64,000 nt of DNA from Auanema rhodensis. Its lineage: Eukaryota; Nematoda; Chromadorea; Rhabditida; Rhabditidae. The first letter of the stretch is position 1. Each line of letters opens with the position of its first letter. The translations under genes were made by a program, and so were the position numbers. The DNA lies in assembly GCA_964057225.1 (NCBI GenBank), contig OZ059899.1:5456001-5520000 (forward strand), given 5' to 3'. Shown piece after piece: positions 37,788 through 51,400 of this stretch. The notes beneath the pieces are model-generated. The model was not told the DNA's origin. It did not search any database and was given only the letters and a program-made list of their open reading frames with translations.

Positions 37788-38979
37788 ATGTCTTCTAACC
37801 ATTATGAACCAGTAGTATCTTCATGGAATATTTTAAATAATTTATTTATCTCATGTTACTTTTTGTGTCAAGATGTTTGGAGTATGATTACGGGAAAAAG
37901 TCATTTAGAAAGGATTGTAAATATTATCCAATTTCCTTTATTTTAATATAATCATTTAGTTGGTACAGCCAAGATCTCATAGAGCTCAAATCATATCACA
38001 CGTTGAATGGTTTCTAGTTAAAACACAGTGTCTTGTTTTAGGATCTCTGTGAGCTATAAGTATTTTATTCAACTTTAAATTTGGAAATTAAGAAAAAAAA
38101 TGGATCCAGAAGAACTGTTAAAAAAACATGCTGTATCTGCAAATGGCCAAGAGAGACTGGATTTGATTGTTCGACTGGATAGATATCTCACTGAAGTTGT
38201 GACATACAACAAGCTATTAGAAATGGTTTACTTCGGTTATTAGCTTTTTCATAATCGCCTAGTTCAGGTTGATGAAAAACGCAGAGAAACATTCAATGTT
38301 CGTAATAGCGACCATGTAGAAAAATTAAGAGAACTTTGGTGCTTAACTATACCTAATAAAGCCTCTGAGTTCGCCTTAGTTTCTATTCTTTGGCAAGATG
38401 TAGGGTTTCAAGTAAGTTCAGGAATATTACATGAAAATGTCAATTACTAATTCAAATTAGGGAAATGATCCTTCAACAGATTTACGAGGAATGGGAATGC
38501 TTTCGATCGATCAATTGATATTTTTAGCCAAAAAACATCCAAAAGATATGAAAAATATTTTACAATTGTGTAATCATCCTACTATAGGATTCCCAATGGC
38601 CGTAGCTGGTAAAATAAAAAAGAAAAATAACTTAAAAGCATTGAAATATGATTTGTTCAGGAATAACAATATCATCTCTCACCTTCCATATGCTTAAAAC
38701 TGGGATATTAAGAAAACATTTTTATAATCTAAGTGCTTCTCATAAAGTTGATTTTATAGAATACAACAATGCATATTGTAGGTTTAAATATATTCAAGTT
38801 TACCTCTTTCTTCTCGTTTAGGCCATATTTTCAAACTGTTCTGTGAATATTGGATAAGAAGCAATCCCAAATCTGTAATGTGCTTTAATGAGCACAGACT
38901 GAATTTTGAAAAATCTTTATATAATCTTCTAAACAATGATCGCGCTGATTTATTAGCAATCAATCTCAATAACTTATAA
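37788..38979 (+). CDS. ELMOD: ELMO-domain protein (ELMOD1/2 type)
   Basis: ELMOD proteins are GTPase-activating proteins for Arl2 and Arf family GTPases. ATG 37788 gives an N-terminal hydrophobic stretch and ITGKSHLERI, matching the MTGKCELQRI region of ELMOD1/2. A first intron then leads to QIISHVEWFLVKTQCLVLG. A 45-nt intron starting gtgagc at 38051 joins this to KKMDPEELLKKHAVSANG, so the in-frame TGA and the ATG at 38101 are not the true ends. The ELMO domain has LWCLTIPNKASEFALVS, WQDVGFQGNDPSTDLRGMGM, HPTIGFPMAVAGITISSLT and FCEYWIRSNPKSVMCF. The GAP arginine lies within DLRGMG. Stop TAA is at 38977-38979. The gene is convergent with ARGLU1, only 122 nt apart. Confidence 0.85.
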
Positions 38980-39101
38980 TTACATAATGTGAGCATATTA
39001 AATTTTTTGAAAGTAATGTACTTTATTCCTTCGCAAAACAGTATACAAAATAAAGAATATTATTATGAATAAGTATTTACATTTCACACACATTTGTTAA
39101 T

Positions 39102-40399
39102 TCACTTCACTCCAAATTTTAGTTTAATCGGAGCCCTTACACCTCCTTTGTTGAGTATCGTCTGCTGCTCGGTTTTGTTTAAAGCCTCTTTCTCTTTCTG
39201 TAGCTCTTGGCGTTCCCTTTCCAACTGACTTCTTTGAGCTAGCATTGCCAATTTTTCCTCATTCTGAAAACGAATCCATCATATATGATATAAATTTAGG
39301 GCCAACCAAAAGGTAACCTTAATGGCTACTTCCTTTTTTGGATGAACAAGTGATAAAATTCATTTTCATTACCAAACCTGTTTATTTCCGAAAGCTCACC
39401 TCTCGTAGAAAATGGATTTACGTGAGCTGTAGGGTATGCAGAAATCCTCCATGAACAACATTAAGCTGTATGAACAATAGAATTCTTCGCGCTATTTTTC
39501 ATGCTTATACTATTTTTCGAAACAAAAACAAAAAAATATGCGCAGACTTATACAAAAAGCAATATCTTAAATAACTTAATACTGAAAATACATTAACAGG
39601 GTCAGGCCATACATATGTTTTAATTATTATTAGAAATATAAAAAAACTAACATATTTTTTTTCACTTTCTTCGGCGTCCTTGAGTTTTTGCTTCAATTGC
39701 TCTTCTAGAGCTTCACAGCGACGTCGAGAATCTTCCTAAATACAAACGAAGGTATAAACTTTAAAATCTGAATGTACCTCTCTACGTCGCGTTGATTGAA
39801 TTTCTTCAGCCATTTCAGCTTCTATCTGTACGCGTAACCTTTGTTCCACGTCAATGCGAGCTTTAGCAATTCGTTCAGCCATAGCTGCTTCTAATTTATC
39901 AACACGTGAAAGAACCTTAAAATACAAATAAGATATGCAACTAATAAAAACTATGTACCTGTTCGGCAATGCGATCTTCTAACCATTTCTTTGCTGTATC
40001 ACTGAGGGTGGACGAATCGAAATTACCACTTAATTCTTTTTGTACATCTTTAGGAATAGCTACAGCCTCAACTTTTCTAAATAAATAAAAACAAAAAATG
40101 AATAAGTTTAAATGTTTCACTTTTTCTCCTTTTCACGACTTCGGCTTCGATTTCTTTTCCTTTCCTTGAGTAAGCTACCTAGTTTGACACCTTCGGAATC
40201 TGAGACTTCGGATGATTCAGCTCGATATCTAAAATAACTTTTAAAAAATGCTTTAAGATCATTTTTGTACTCACCTTTTCTTTTTCTCTTTCTTATGTTT
40301 CCGTTCCCTACTTCTATCACGATCCCTCTCCCGATCTCTTTCCCTGCTCCTGTCTCGTTCTCTACTGTTTCGAGGTGATCGAGATCTTGATCGACCCAT
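39102..40399 (-). CDS. ARGLU1: Arginine- and glutamate-rich protein 1 homologue
   Basis: A nuclear splicing modulator and transcription co-regulator. ATG 40399 gives MGRSRSRSPRNSRERDRSRE, an RS/RE-rich N-terminus, followed by a basic KKEKKK stretch and SSEVSDSEGVKLGSLL. The C-terminal half is a long charged coiled coil (RVDKLEAAMAERIAKARIDV, QLEREREQ-like segments). The end LNKGGVRAPIKLKFGVK-stop resembles the ARGLU1 C-terminus. One intron is unusually long (about 39265-39650) and holds nothing I can identify. It lies 192 nt downstream of KAT8 on the same strand, as the last gene of a four-gene run. Confidence 0.82.
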
Positions 40400-40591
40400 A
40401 AGAAAAGCTTCTAAAAAATAATCTTAGTACAAGAATAAAGATTAAAAAAAAAGAGATATTACAAAAGGAACAAACTTTAACAGTTTAAAAAGAAAATACA
40501 TCATATAATTCATTTTAATAAGAATAAAAATGAAAACCCGCATAGTACGATAAGTGAGTATCAGAACAATTAACAAATCGAAATCAACAAA

Positions 40592-42506
<1,915 letters not shown>

Positions 42507-42806
42507 TTTCAGTCAAAATTTTATACAATATAAAAAATTTGAAATTTAAAAACTGTGCGCCTTAACAACTCAAAAATGAGTCCAAATCAATACACGCTTG
42601 AGTATAAGCGTATTGTCGCGTACGTAACGATAAATTACGTACATTGTGAAGAATTTTTTCCCCACTAAAGAAAATTTGCTATTTACAAAAAAAATGTGAA
42701 GATTGCGCAGAAATAATTTATTACATTGAAAATTATGAAGTACAAGCAATAAGTATCTTTAAGGGATTAAAACAATTATAGGAAATTAAATCGGAAAATT
42801 CAGTGA

Positions 42807-44119
42807 TCATTGCTTAACAGTAGTAAGCGCTGTCCTGGCTTGTTCTACAGCTGATATTAAAGTAGATGCTCCAGGATTATTCGTCTTAAACTTAATAATA
42901 TAAATAACAGTATTTTCTCAAATACATACACTCTTATAAATGTTAATTATTTTGTCCATGGCTCCTGTTCCAACTGCAATGCTCTCTTTTTTCTTATCTA
43001 CAGCACCTTTGAAATGATTAACAAGATAATTCGTGCACTAGAAATGATATAAATATTTAAGAAAACAAGTATATACGTACAAGTACAATTCCGTATAAAG
43101 CACGTAAATCTTTGGGATTAAGTTTAATTGTTTGATCGTAGTAAGACTTGGCAAGCTCAATATTATCTTGGCCACCTTGACAATAGCGTAAATCTGCTAA
43201 TCGCCGTAAAAATAGAGTATTCAATGGCTATAAAAGAGATACAACAAAATTATAATTGAGTGAAACTGACCGAAATTAAAACACATTCTTCTAAACAATG
43301 TACTGCCTTAGGAAGATCATTTTCTGTGAGAAAGAGTTCGCTCAATTGAAGCCATGCTTCACTATCGTTCAAAAAAACCTAAGAACGTGATTGAAACATA
43401 GCTATTTAACTATTATATACTTGTAAATAATCATTTAATTCTCGTATTGCCTCCAACCGTTTAGACTGAGCTAAAAAAAGAGCTACTTTTCGTTTACGAA
43501 TACCCTAAACTGTACTTTGAGTAAAAGAAAGAAAAAATATATTTACATTATTAGTAGGATCATTATCAATAAGACCATTGTAAATTTTTAAAGCTGCATC
43601 ATATCTTCAAAAATAAAAGCTTTTTTTTAATAAAAAGAGCCTTGTCTACCTGCCCTGAGCTTCATAAAACATTGCTTTTAATTTTAACACACGGGGACTG
43701 TTAGGGAATCGGCCATTTAGTGTTTTTAAACATTCATCAACAATAGGAATTTCAAAGCGATCAATAGCAGCAAAGCATAGCTAGAATTAAGAAGAAATTA
43801 TAAATTCTGAGAAAAAAAAGGCCAACTTGTTCGTATATGATCCACAATTCATCCCCTAAACCTGATCGATTTTTCTGCAAAACAAGTTCCCAAATATCTA
43901 TTATCTGTAAATTATTAAATTCATAAAGCAAAGGAGAGGAAACTGAACATCTTCGCTATTACGTGCTCCTGAATCCCTCCACTCTTTTAACAATTTCCTA
44001 GCATCTAAAAAACATTTTTCTATGCGAAATAATTAATAAATAATGAAAAATTATATATTTTTCTAAATACCTTCAAAAGATAACTCATTCAAATTGTCTT
44101 TATTATAATCTAGTACCAT
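42807..44119 (-). CDS. EMC2: ER membrane protein complex subunit 2
   Basis: A cytosolic TPR scaffold of the EMC, the insertase for tail-anchored and multipass proteins. ATG 44119 gives MVLDYNKDNLNELSFE. TPR helices then include RVLKLKAMFYEAQGRYDAAL, IYNGLIDNDPTNNGIRKRKV, EAIRELNDYLQVFLNDSEAW, ENDLPKAVHCLEECVLIS and LRYCQGGQDNIELAKSYYD. The end is SAVEQARTALTTVKQ-stop at 42809-42807. The QGGQ(D)N-LELS-like motif and EAIRELNDYL are typical of EMC2. The ATG follows ttttag directly. It lies 325 nt downstream of the torsin-cofactor stop and 300 nt upstream of KAT8, as the second gene of the run. Confidence 0.92.
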
Positions 44120-44444
44120 TCTAAAAATAAAAAACTTGTATGGAACAAACGGTAAGTTAAAACTATGAAATATATTGATATTCTGCCCTTACAGTAGCTT
44201 GGCACCATGAATAGGTTATATTAAGTTGGTGCATATTTGGTGCTATGGTGCATGTTACGCTAATACAATAGATTCGGTCTGCAGTTTTATTCCTTCGATT
44301 GAATAATTCATAACAAAACTTGTTAAAAAATCCATGATGATCATACCCATAGCATGCAAATATAAAAACGACAATTGGAAATTAGTATGTTACACACATT
44401 TTAACAGAAATAAATATATTTACAGTACAAATGCAATCTAATTT

Positions 44445-45820
44445 TTATAAACAGATAATGAAATCAATTCTGGATAAAATTGGAGGAATATTATCACCGT
44501 TTCCACCAGAATGTTTCCAATTTTCGGTCAAAATTCTGTTAAAAATAGTAAATTTTAAAAAAGAAGGGCTAATACCTCGAAGATTGTTCCTCACAAAACT
44601 CCCTTGTCTCAGATGTCCTAGATAATGTTAACAAATTCAATCTATCACCAGTCTGAATTTTAAAAAAAAGTTAGATTCTTAATATTGGGGTTACCTGGTT
44701 TGTATCAGGATCACAGAATGCATGTAGAACCAAAGGAGCATCCCATTTCATTTTATCAATACCTAACAAACTGATCACTCCAACACTGGATTTTGATGTT
44801 CCGATTCCTAAAACTCTTTCATTTCGATGTGTTAATTTTAATGTTTTGCTAACGAGTTCGAACTGTTTCATGCAACGATGCTCGTTCAATTTTTTCCGTC
44901 AAAGGAATAGGTTGGAATAATGGACTGTGAAAATTAGTCTATAAAATAGGATATACGTCCCAGAATACACAGAAACAGATTAATAATACCATAACATATT
45001 GATTCAGATCTTTCACCAATTGATCGGCATTGGAGCCGGAAAATAATATTGTTCTAGTTAAAACTTCCGGGGAATTTTTGTTTATCTAAACCAAAAAATG
45101 CATTTTTTAATATTATTGACTAACCTTATTTTTATAAAATTTTTGCATTGTAAACTGTACAATTTGTTTTCCTGAATCAGGTAAAGATTTGTACCTCTCC
45201 AACACTACATTCAGATTTTCTGCCCATAAGATATTAGGCTTCGAATTGGAAGAAAAACTCTGAAAATCAAACAATACTTTAAAATATAAAACTATAACAT
45301 ACAAAGAAAATTGCCAAAATGAGACCGCAAACTATACAGGCTAAAATGTATAGACGATTCTTCAAGACAAAGTCGTTATTCATATTTCTACTAATATTAT
45401 CCATGTAGTCGCACATTTGTTGCCATATGGGTTGAGCAACGAAATCGGTAGCTGGTTTATTAGCATCCAAGAAAACGTCAATTTTTTTCTCCATTAAGCT
45501 CCTTCTGAATATTATCTTTACAATACAAGGATAACTACCATATTCGTGACAAATTGTAAAAATTGAGAAGTAAGAAATAAATTACTACCTGGATTTTGAA
45601 ATTCGTTTCATTCTATCTTGTGCTGCAGAATATTCGTTATACTGTTCGCTAAATCTAAGCCATAATATTAATCCGAGAAACATGCATACTCTGTAAATTC
45701 CTCTTGTTCTTCCCTAGCCTGTTCAACAACGGAGGATTCAGACGATCTATAAATTCTCAAATTGTAATAAAATTTTCCTTTCAACAAAAACCCCTGGAAA
45801 GAATCTATTTCCTGATCCAT
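44445..45820 (-). CDS. TOR1AIP: Torsin-activating cofactor (LAP1/LULL1 type), apparent -1 frameshift
   Basis: LAP1 and LULL1 span the nuclear envelope or ER and activate torsin ATPases through a lumenal AAA-like domain with an arginine finger. ATG 45820 gives a charged N-terminal region, a helix YILACIVCGLILAIFF (about 45330) and a lumenal part. That part has WAENLNVVLERYKSLPDSGK, ILFSGSNADQLVKDLNQY and SIIPTYSFDGKN, then a stop at 44888-44886. One base back, the reading continues as LNEHRCMKQFELVSKTLK, APLVLHAFCDPDTNQTG and DRLNLLTLSRTSETREF, ending ILSRIDFIICL-stop at 44447-44445. FYKYCDHENA and LWSRISHLV of human LULL1 match LHAFCDPDTN and ILSRIDFII, so the finger Arg is kept. The shift site is the heptamer AAAAAAT (44895-44889): programmed frameshift, mutation or sequencing error. 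Family assignment rests on motif alignment by eye. Confidence 0.68.
44889..44895 (-). promoter_or_regulatory. Candidate -1 ribosomal frameshift slippery site
   Basis: In the frame read from upstream the codons are GGA AAA AAT TGA. AAAAAAT therefore fits the X XXY YYZ pattern (A AAA AAT), with the stop codon next. Slipping back one base opens the downstream coding frame. A stimulatory RNA structure was not assessed. Confidence 0.35.
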
Positions 45821-46283
45821 TACACGTCGTAACCGAGCTTTGAGATGCGTAAAAAAGAAACACTTAATAATTTAGAAACCCGCTACAAAAAATGCAAAGC
45901 ACACTATGAATTACGTATTTATTAGAATAATAATATGTATATATGAAGTTGAATATATGGATAAATCTTAGGCAGTTGATTTATCTGTTTTAGAATAAAA
46001 TGATAATAAAATCCGCAACCTATCAAATTACTATATATTATCTAGATACATAACATAATAAAATAAGTAATAAGTATAAGGAGTAATAACACAGAGCATT
46101 TTCGGTCAAACGGCAGTTAATTTTTTTCTCATTTTTAAAGTTCTTTTTTTTCGTGTTTAATATTTAAATTTTATTTTTGTAACTAATTCAATTTTCATAG
46201 TGGGAAATGGGGAAGAGCAAACATAAAGAAGAAAAGGTTTTGAATTCACAAAATATGCAAATTTTATTAATTCGTTTAAGGAA
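45821..46283. promoter_or_regulatory. Divergent promoter region
   Basis: A 463-bp AT-rich spacer between the minus-strand torsin-cofactor run and the plus-strand RPA34-like/Snapin run. It must hold both start regions. No specific motif is claimed. Confidence 0.5.
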
Positions 46284-47282
46284 ATGTCAGTGGATTCCCT
46301 TCCTACTATCTTATATAGTGATAGTGACAGAGCATCTTTATCTTCTAATTCAACTGATGATGACATAGATGAAACTGAGCTTCCAGTAAAGGTATAATGT
46401 TCTATAATTCTTTCTAATTAATGCTTATGTTAAGAAGTTTAATCCTGAAATGGATGATATGGAACCCTCCCCTAAAAAATCTAGGAAAAGTTTTGGAATT
46501 GAGCCTGAGCCAACTAACGTAATTTTGACAATGTTTTGTTGTGTAATCATTTTGTTTATTTTAGGTAGATGATGAATATTCAGGTGTTGACAGCAGTAAT
46601 GCGGAAATTATTTTGATAAGGAAACCGATTGAAGTGAGATCAGATTTTGTTTTGAAAATTTATGATTATTAATAGGTTTCTATCGGGGATTTGAAAAATC
46701 TGAAGTTGATTAAGTTAGCATCTAAGAATAAGAACTTCACTACGGGTATCATTTTTCACATTTATGACTTTTAAAATGTATTTTGCAGGAGATGGAACTT
46801 TTGATGTTTCTCTTACTGATTGCAAAGAAATGGTTCATATTTCTTGTCCAACGTTTACTACTGCTAAAGATGTGTTTAATATCAAGCCTAGTAAGTTCAA
46901 TATGTTATTAATTAACTCCGATATCTTAAATTAGGCGGTACTATTTCACAACATATCAATATTAAAAGAGTCCAAGATATACCAGGTATTTTATTCAATA
47001 TAATTAATATACTATGTTTCTTACAGAAGAAGAGACTAATATTCGTATAAAATCTATTCGTAAAAAACCTTCATTGAAAATGGGACATCTACAACAACGT
47101 CTTAAGGCTTATGGTGAGCAATTTTTTTTAGTGTTTTCTACATCTTTTAATGGACGCTCTAATAATCCTGCAATCCAACTGTGTCGAATTTCGACGAGAC
47201 ATACAAATATTCTTGTTAGTTTTATATTTCTGTATTTAAAATAATTTTAGGAGTCCGTCGTAAAAAAATTGAGAAACAATAA
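46284..47282 (+). CDS. RNA polymerase I subunit RPA34/PAF49-like protein
   Basis: ATG 46284 gives an acidic N-terminus, MSVDSLPTILYSDSDRASLS, with SPKKSRKSFG. A compact beta-rich core follows: AEIILIRKPIEVSIGDLKNL, KLASKNKNFTTGDGTFDVSL, EMVHISCPTFTTAKDVFNIK and GTISQHINIKRVQDIPE. The basic C-terminus is SIRKKPSLKMGHLQQRLKAY, then GVRRKKIEKQ-stop (47280-47282). EIILIRKP-x-DLKNLKL and the late LQQRLKAYG resemble the dimerisation domain and tail of Rpa34/CD3EAP, which pairs with RPA49 in Pol I. The similarity is weak, and an unrelated nuclear protein remains possible. Short exons. It precedes Snapin by 204 nt on the same strand. Confidence 0.55.
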
Positions 47283-47331
47283 GCTGAAAGTGGGACAATT
47301 TTCCAATTCTCAATTATGAGTTAAGATGCTT

Positions 47332-47362
47332 TGCTGTTGTTGTTGTTGTTGTTATTGTTGTT
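47332..47362. repeat. (TGT)n trinucleotide tract
   Basis: About ten imperfect TGT units in the spacer between the RPA34-like gene and Snapin. Confidence 0.9.
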
Positions 47363-47486
47363 AGCACCGCTGTTGTTAAATTTGTTCATAAATTTTTATC
47401 AAGTTCAATTTCATTATATTGAATCTGTTTTGTCAATAGTTACTTAAGAGTTCATATTCTTTCTAAGTAACCCAACGGTTTTCAAG

Positions 47487-47951
47487 ATGTCCTCGGGCTC
47501 GGAAAGCACGTGTTCTGACTATGGAGGTTCAGATATGGGAGAAGGATTGATGAGTGTTGTTCGTCCAGCGATTCATCAACTTGATGCTCAAGTAGAATCA
47601 ACCAAACTTAGTCAAGTATTATCATACTATAAACTAAATTGAAATCGTATTTGTTTGTTATAGGTATTACTAGCCACGAGAATTCAAGAGTTATCGGAAC
47701 TGCTCCGCGAAATCAGTGAAGATCAACCGTATGATTTGGATGTTTATGCCAGAAAATTAAATGACAGTAGAAGGTATGCTACTGTTGTATAGTAAAAAAA
47801 TGTGTTTTATTTCAGAAGAGTAACAGCTTCTGGAAAACTTCTTGAAAACATTCACGAACGGTTGATTAAACTACAACGTGATGTTGCGCGAAAGTCTCAT
47901 GTAGTTAAGTCAGATATGACATCTCCGCCTCCGCAGCCCCCTACAAGATGA
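47487..47951 (+). CDS. SNAPIN: Snapin (BLOC-1/BORC subunit)
   Basis: A small coiled-coil subunit of the BLOC-1 and BORC complexes, involved in lysosome positioning and synaptic vesicle traffic. ATG 47487 follows tttcaag and gives MSSGSESTCSDYGGSDMGEG. Then come LMSVVRPAIHQLDAQVEST, LATRIQELSELLREISEDQP, YDLDVYARKLNDSRRRVTAS and LLENIHERLIKLQRDVARKS. The Pro-rich end PPPQPPTR-stop is at 47949-47951. The RPAIHQLD and DVYARKLNDSRRRV motifs match Snapin closely, and the length of about 125 residues fits. Confidence 0.92.
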
Positions 47952-48408
47952 ATCTGTAGAATGATTTCAACTAGTTTTGTAGGATCTTGGTTATTTTCTG
48001 ATATATCTGCCCATTGATATTCTTTTCAAAAACTAAAATAATCAAAATGTTTTTTAAAATTTTCTAATTAAAAAAAGCGATTTGTCCGTAATTTTGTATA
48101 TATTTGTGATATTATGTTGGCCCTGGTGAGCAGATCTCATTATGTTAACTATTATTATTTTTATGAAAATTTCTTAAAAACCTTTTTTAAATGAACATTA
48201 CGTAATTGAAGATGAAATTGGTGTTTGTTTATAGTTTCCGACCTTGGCAATAAAACTTCATAGTTGACAACAATTCTGGCCATTCTCGCCTGTTCTCATT
48301 TGTGGTGATCCTCCGAGACGTTTGGCCTTGGCTCTCGGTTAATTCTATTCTATTATCCTAGTTCATTTATTTAAAATTTTCACCTATTATTTCTGGATAT
48401 AAAACTTA
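47952..48408. other. Intergenic region
   Basis: Snapin 3' flank and upstream region of the secreted protein gene. No gene is seen. Confidence 0.5.
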
Positions 48409-51400
48409 ATGAGACTCCTGTTCATCTTAACCCTAGCCTTTTGCTGGGGGAGGTGCGAAGCACAAGAGTTTTCGAGCTCGGTGAGTTTTTCTTATCTCTC
48501 CCGAAATTTGAAAAAAAATGCTGCTTTGTTCTCACATAACATGTAGAAAAAAACAGAAGTTACTACTTGATTAAACTTTAAGATTAATTACATATATAAA
48601 CTCGTGGATTATTTATATCCAAGTTTGAACTGCTTACCCGAAGATAATATATCGGATAAATTTACTTATAAACATATTTTGAAGATTGAATATGAAATGA
48701 ATAATCTTCATCATTATCAGCTTATAAGAACAAGTTTTCCTTCAAAGTAGACCGTTTACTTGTTTTCATAGCTTTTTATTTGGGTCATTTAGATAAATTA
48801 GAATTTTTGATAACAAAAAGATTATTTTTCTAAAATTATTTGAAAACAATAATTTTTTTATTTCAGGATCATCCATATATTCAATTTCATGAACGCCCTC
48901 TCCCAATTCCCCCTTTCCATGGAGGAGACGGTCCACAGGTTAGAAATTAGTTTAAAAATCAAATTGAAACAAAGTTATAATTGGAATGTTTTTCTAAGTA
49001 ATCTTAGATTCTCCACGCTGTTCAAGGATATGATGCAGATCCACATTGCCGAACACCAAGGAACGCAGCTACAGTGTTCATTGAATTCTCAGAAAATATT
49101 CTAGAAGATTACTCAGATGGTGCTCGAATGCCCGTGAAAGGTTTGTATGAAGTTTTCGGTTTAATCGATAAAGTTTTTGACATTTAATATAGCTATTGGA
49201 GATCCTTTTGATTTAGTTGACCAATTCATTAGATAGAGGTCAATCAGTGAGCCTTTTGAGTTTTTAGAAGTTTTTGTCTTTTAGATGATTATCGCTACAG
49301 TATTATCATACATTAGTTTAAAATTTTCAATCTTTTCAAGTTTCATAATATTTATTAGTTTCTATATATAAGTATATACACATATACATGTATATGTATA
49401 TCAGTATTTTAAAAATCAGAAAACCAAGATAAAATATAATATATAAATAAATAGTTTTGTTATCAAACTTTATATCTTTTTAGATTTTATATTTTCGGTT
49501 TTGAATTAAATTTTTAGAAAAAAGAGACAAAAAAAAAACAAAGTGAATTGAAGTAAAAAAAAAATATTTTTTTTAGCCTCATGTGCTCCTTGTAAGACGG
49601 GATCCAGATTTTCATATGCTCCACTTCCAAGGGGACAAGATCTTGATGAACTTGTTGTTGGTGATATTAAAGATATAGTTATTGGAGGTATAATTTCAAA
49701 AGAAATGATTTATTTTATGGAAGATTAATATAATAATTATTTTATTATAATTATTTATAATAATACTTTTTCAGGGTTTAGATGTGCAAATAATTCCCAC
49801 CTATGTGTCGAGGCAACAGATGGAACATATTACAAGGCCAATTCTGATAATGTTGTAATTTGGCCTATACCATATTTAAAAAGTTTAAATCTGCTAAATT
49901 CAACATTTTAAATAATAATTACAGATAAAAAGCCTGTAATGCTGGGTATTCTAGATCCAACTGAATCTCTTAGAGAACTGATTGGAACTAAAATAGAGAG
50001 TGGATCTAATCAATTAATGGTTACATTTGAAAAATAACAATTTAATAGAAGCTTATAACTAATTTTAGAGCACAAATCCAATGAAATACAAGAAAGGATA
50101 TGAACATAAATATATCGAATTGGAAGGAATTTCATGTAATTCATGCAATGGTGCCATGAAACAGTGTCCCCTATTGGCTGGACCTCCAAGAACACAACTC
50201 AGACTTAATGATTGGAGAGTTCCGTGGGTACATTGTGTGAAATATTTGTTATAAACAATATGCTTATAGTGGAACTGATATTAAACCTCCAGGTGAAGCA
50301 CCAGTAGCTCACATAGAACAACCAAATATTGAAAAAGCTGGATATAAGTATAGTTTTTAAAAATGTTAAAATAATTTAAAGCTTTTATAATTCAAGTTAT
50401 AATGGACCAGAAACTTATTCATCTGATACATATAGTAAAGAACAAAAATCTGCAACAGAAGAGCCATATTCTAACTTAGGTTTGAACTTATTTTTTTATA
50501 AATTTATTAATATATGTATAGGATATGAAGAAAATGGAGTTTATGTACAACCCGATGGAATGAATCCTTATCTTGATCCAAATTTTGATTTAAATGATAA
50601 ATCAACATCAAATTCCGGAAATGTTAAGGCTAAAGGTTAAAGTTACAGATAAATGTTTAAGTAAACAATTTATTATTTTAGATTCACAAATTCGTTTAAC
50701 CTATCCAACAACAACAACGACCACAACAACAACACCAACTGTAAAACCAGTTGTTCAGAGATTCACTGATAATAGAAGAATCATTGAGGTTAAGAAGTAT
50801 CAAAAACTTAATTTTATATAAGATATTATAGACTATAAATTCTCGTATTTCTTCGCAATCTCGTGGCCAAGATATTAGACGGTTTTCTAATCTTTTTGTA
50901 AACACAATTATTATTTTATTTATAGTGCTCCTGTACCAGTTCATATGAAAAATGATTTTCTACAAAAATCGCTCTTCACTTCTCGTCTAACTCCAAAAAT
51001 TCATCAGATGCTGACGACTCAAGCTCAACTTGAGGTCACTGTTATGCCTCTCAATCCTCCCCCTGTTGTAACCCCACAACACCAAGTTCAATTACAGAGA
51101 AATGTTGTTAATAATATTGTTGAACCTGTTGTACAGAGTACAACAGTTAGAGTGCCTGTGCCAGAGGAAAGGGTGCCTAAAATGCCTGAAAATTCTCAAC
51201 CGCCAACATTTGTATCTATGAACCAATCTCCACAACCCGAAAATCTTCCAGTTCGTGTTGCTGTTCAAAATCCCTCTATTACCATTCCTATAGAGACTTC
51301 TGTACCATTAATGTCTCACGGTTCTCTTCAGAATATCCCACCACAGTTCTCTTCCCAAGTCACTTCGCAAAATGTCCCAGAAATGACTCCTCCCAATATT

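Noticed and set aside
50208-50270. Suspected frameshift in the secreted protein after RLNDWRVP
   Set aside because: Using the donor CC|gtgggt rather than TGG|gtacat restores the frame to GTDIKPPGEAP.
50786-50925. Extra exon ETINSRISSQSRGQDIRRF in the secreted protein
   Set aside because: It is open but ends in the wrong phase for the large exon; a 131-nt intron from 50795 joins EVK to the large exon in frame.
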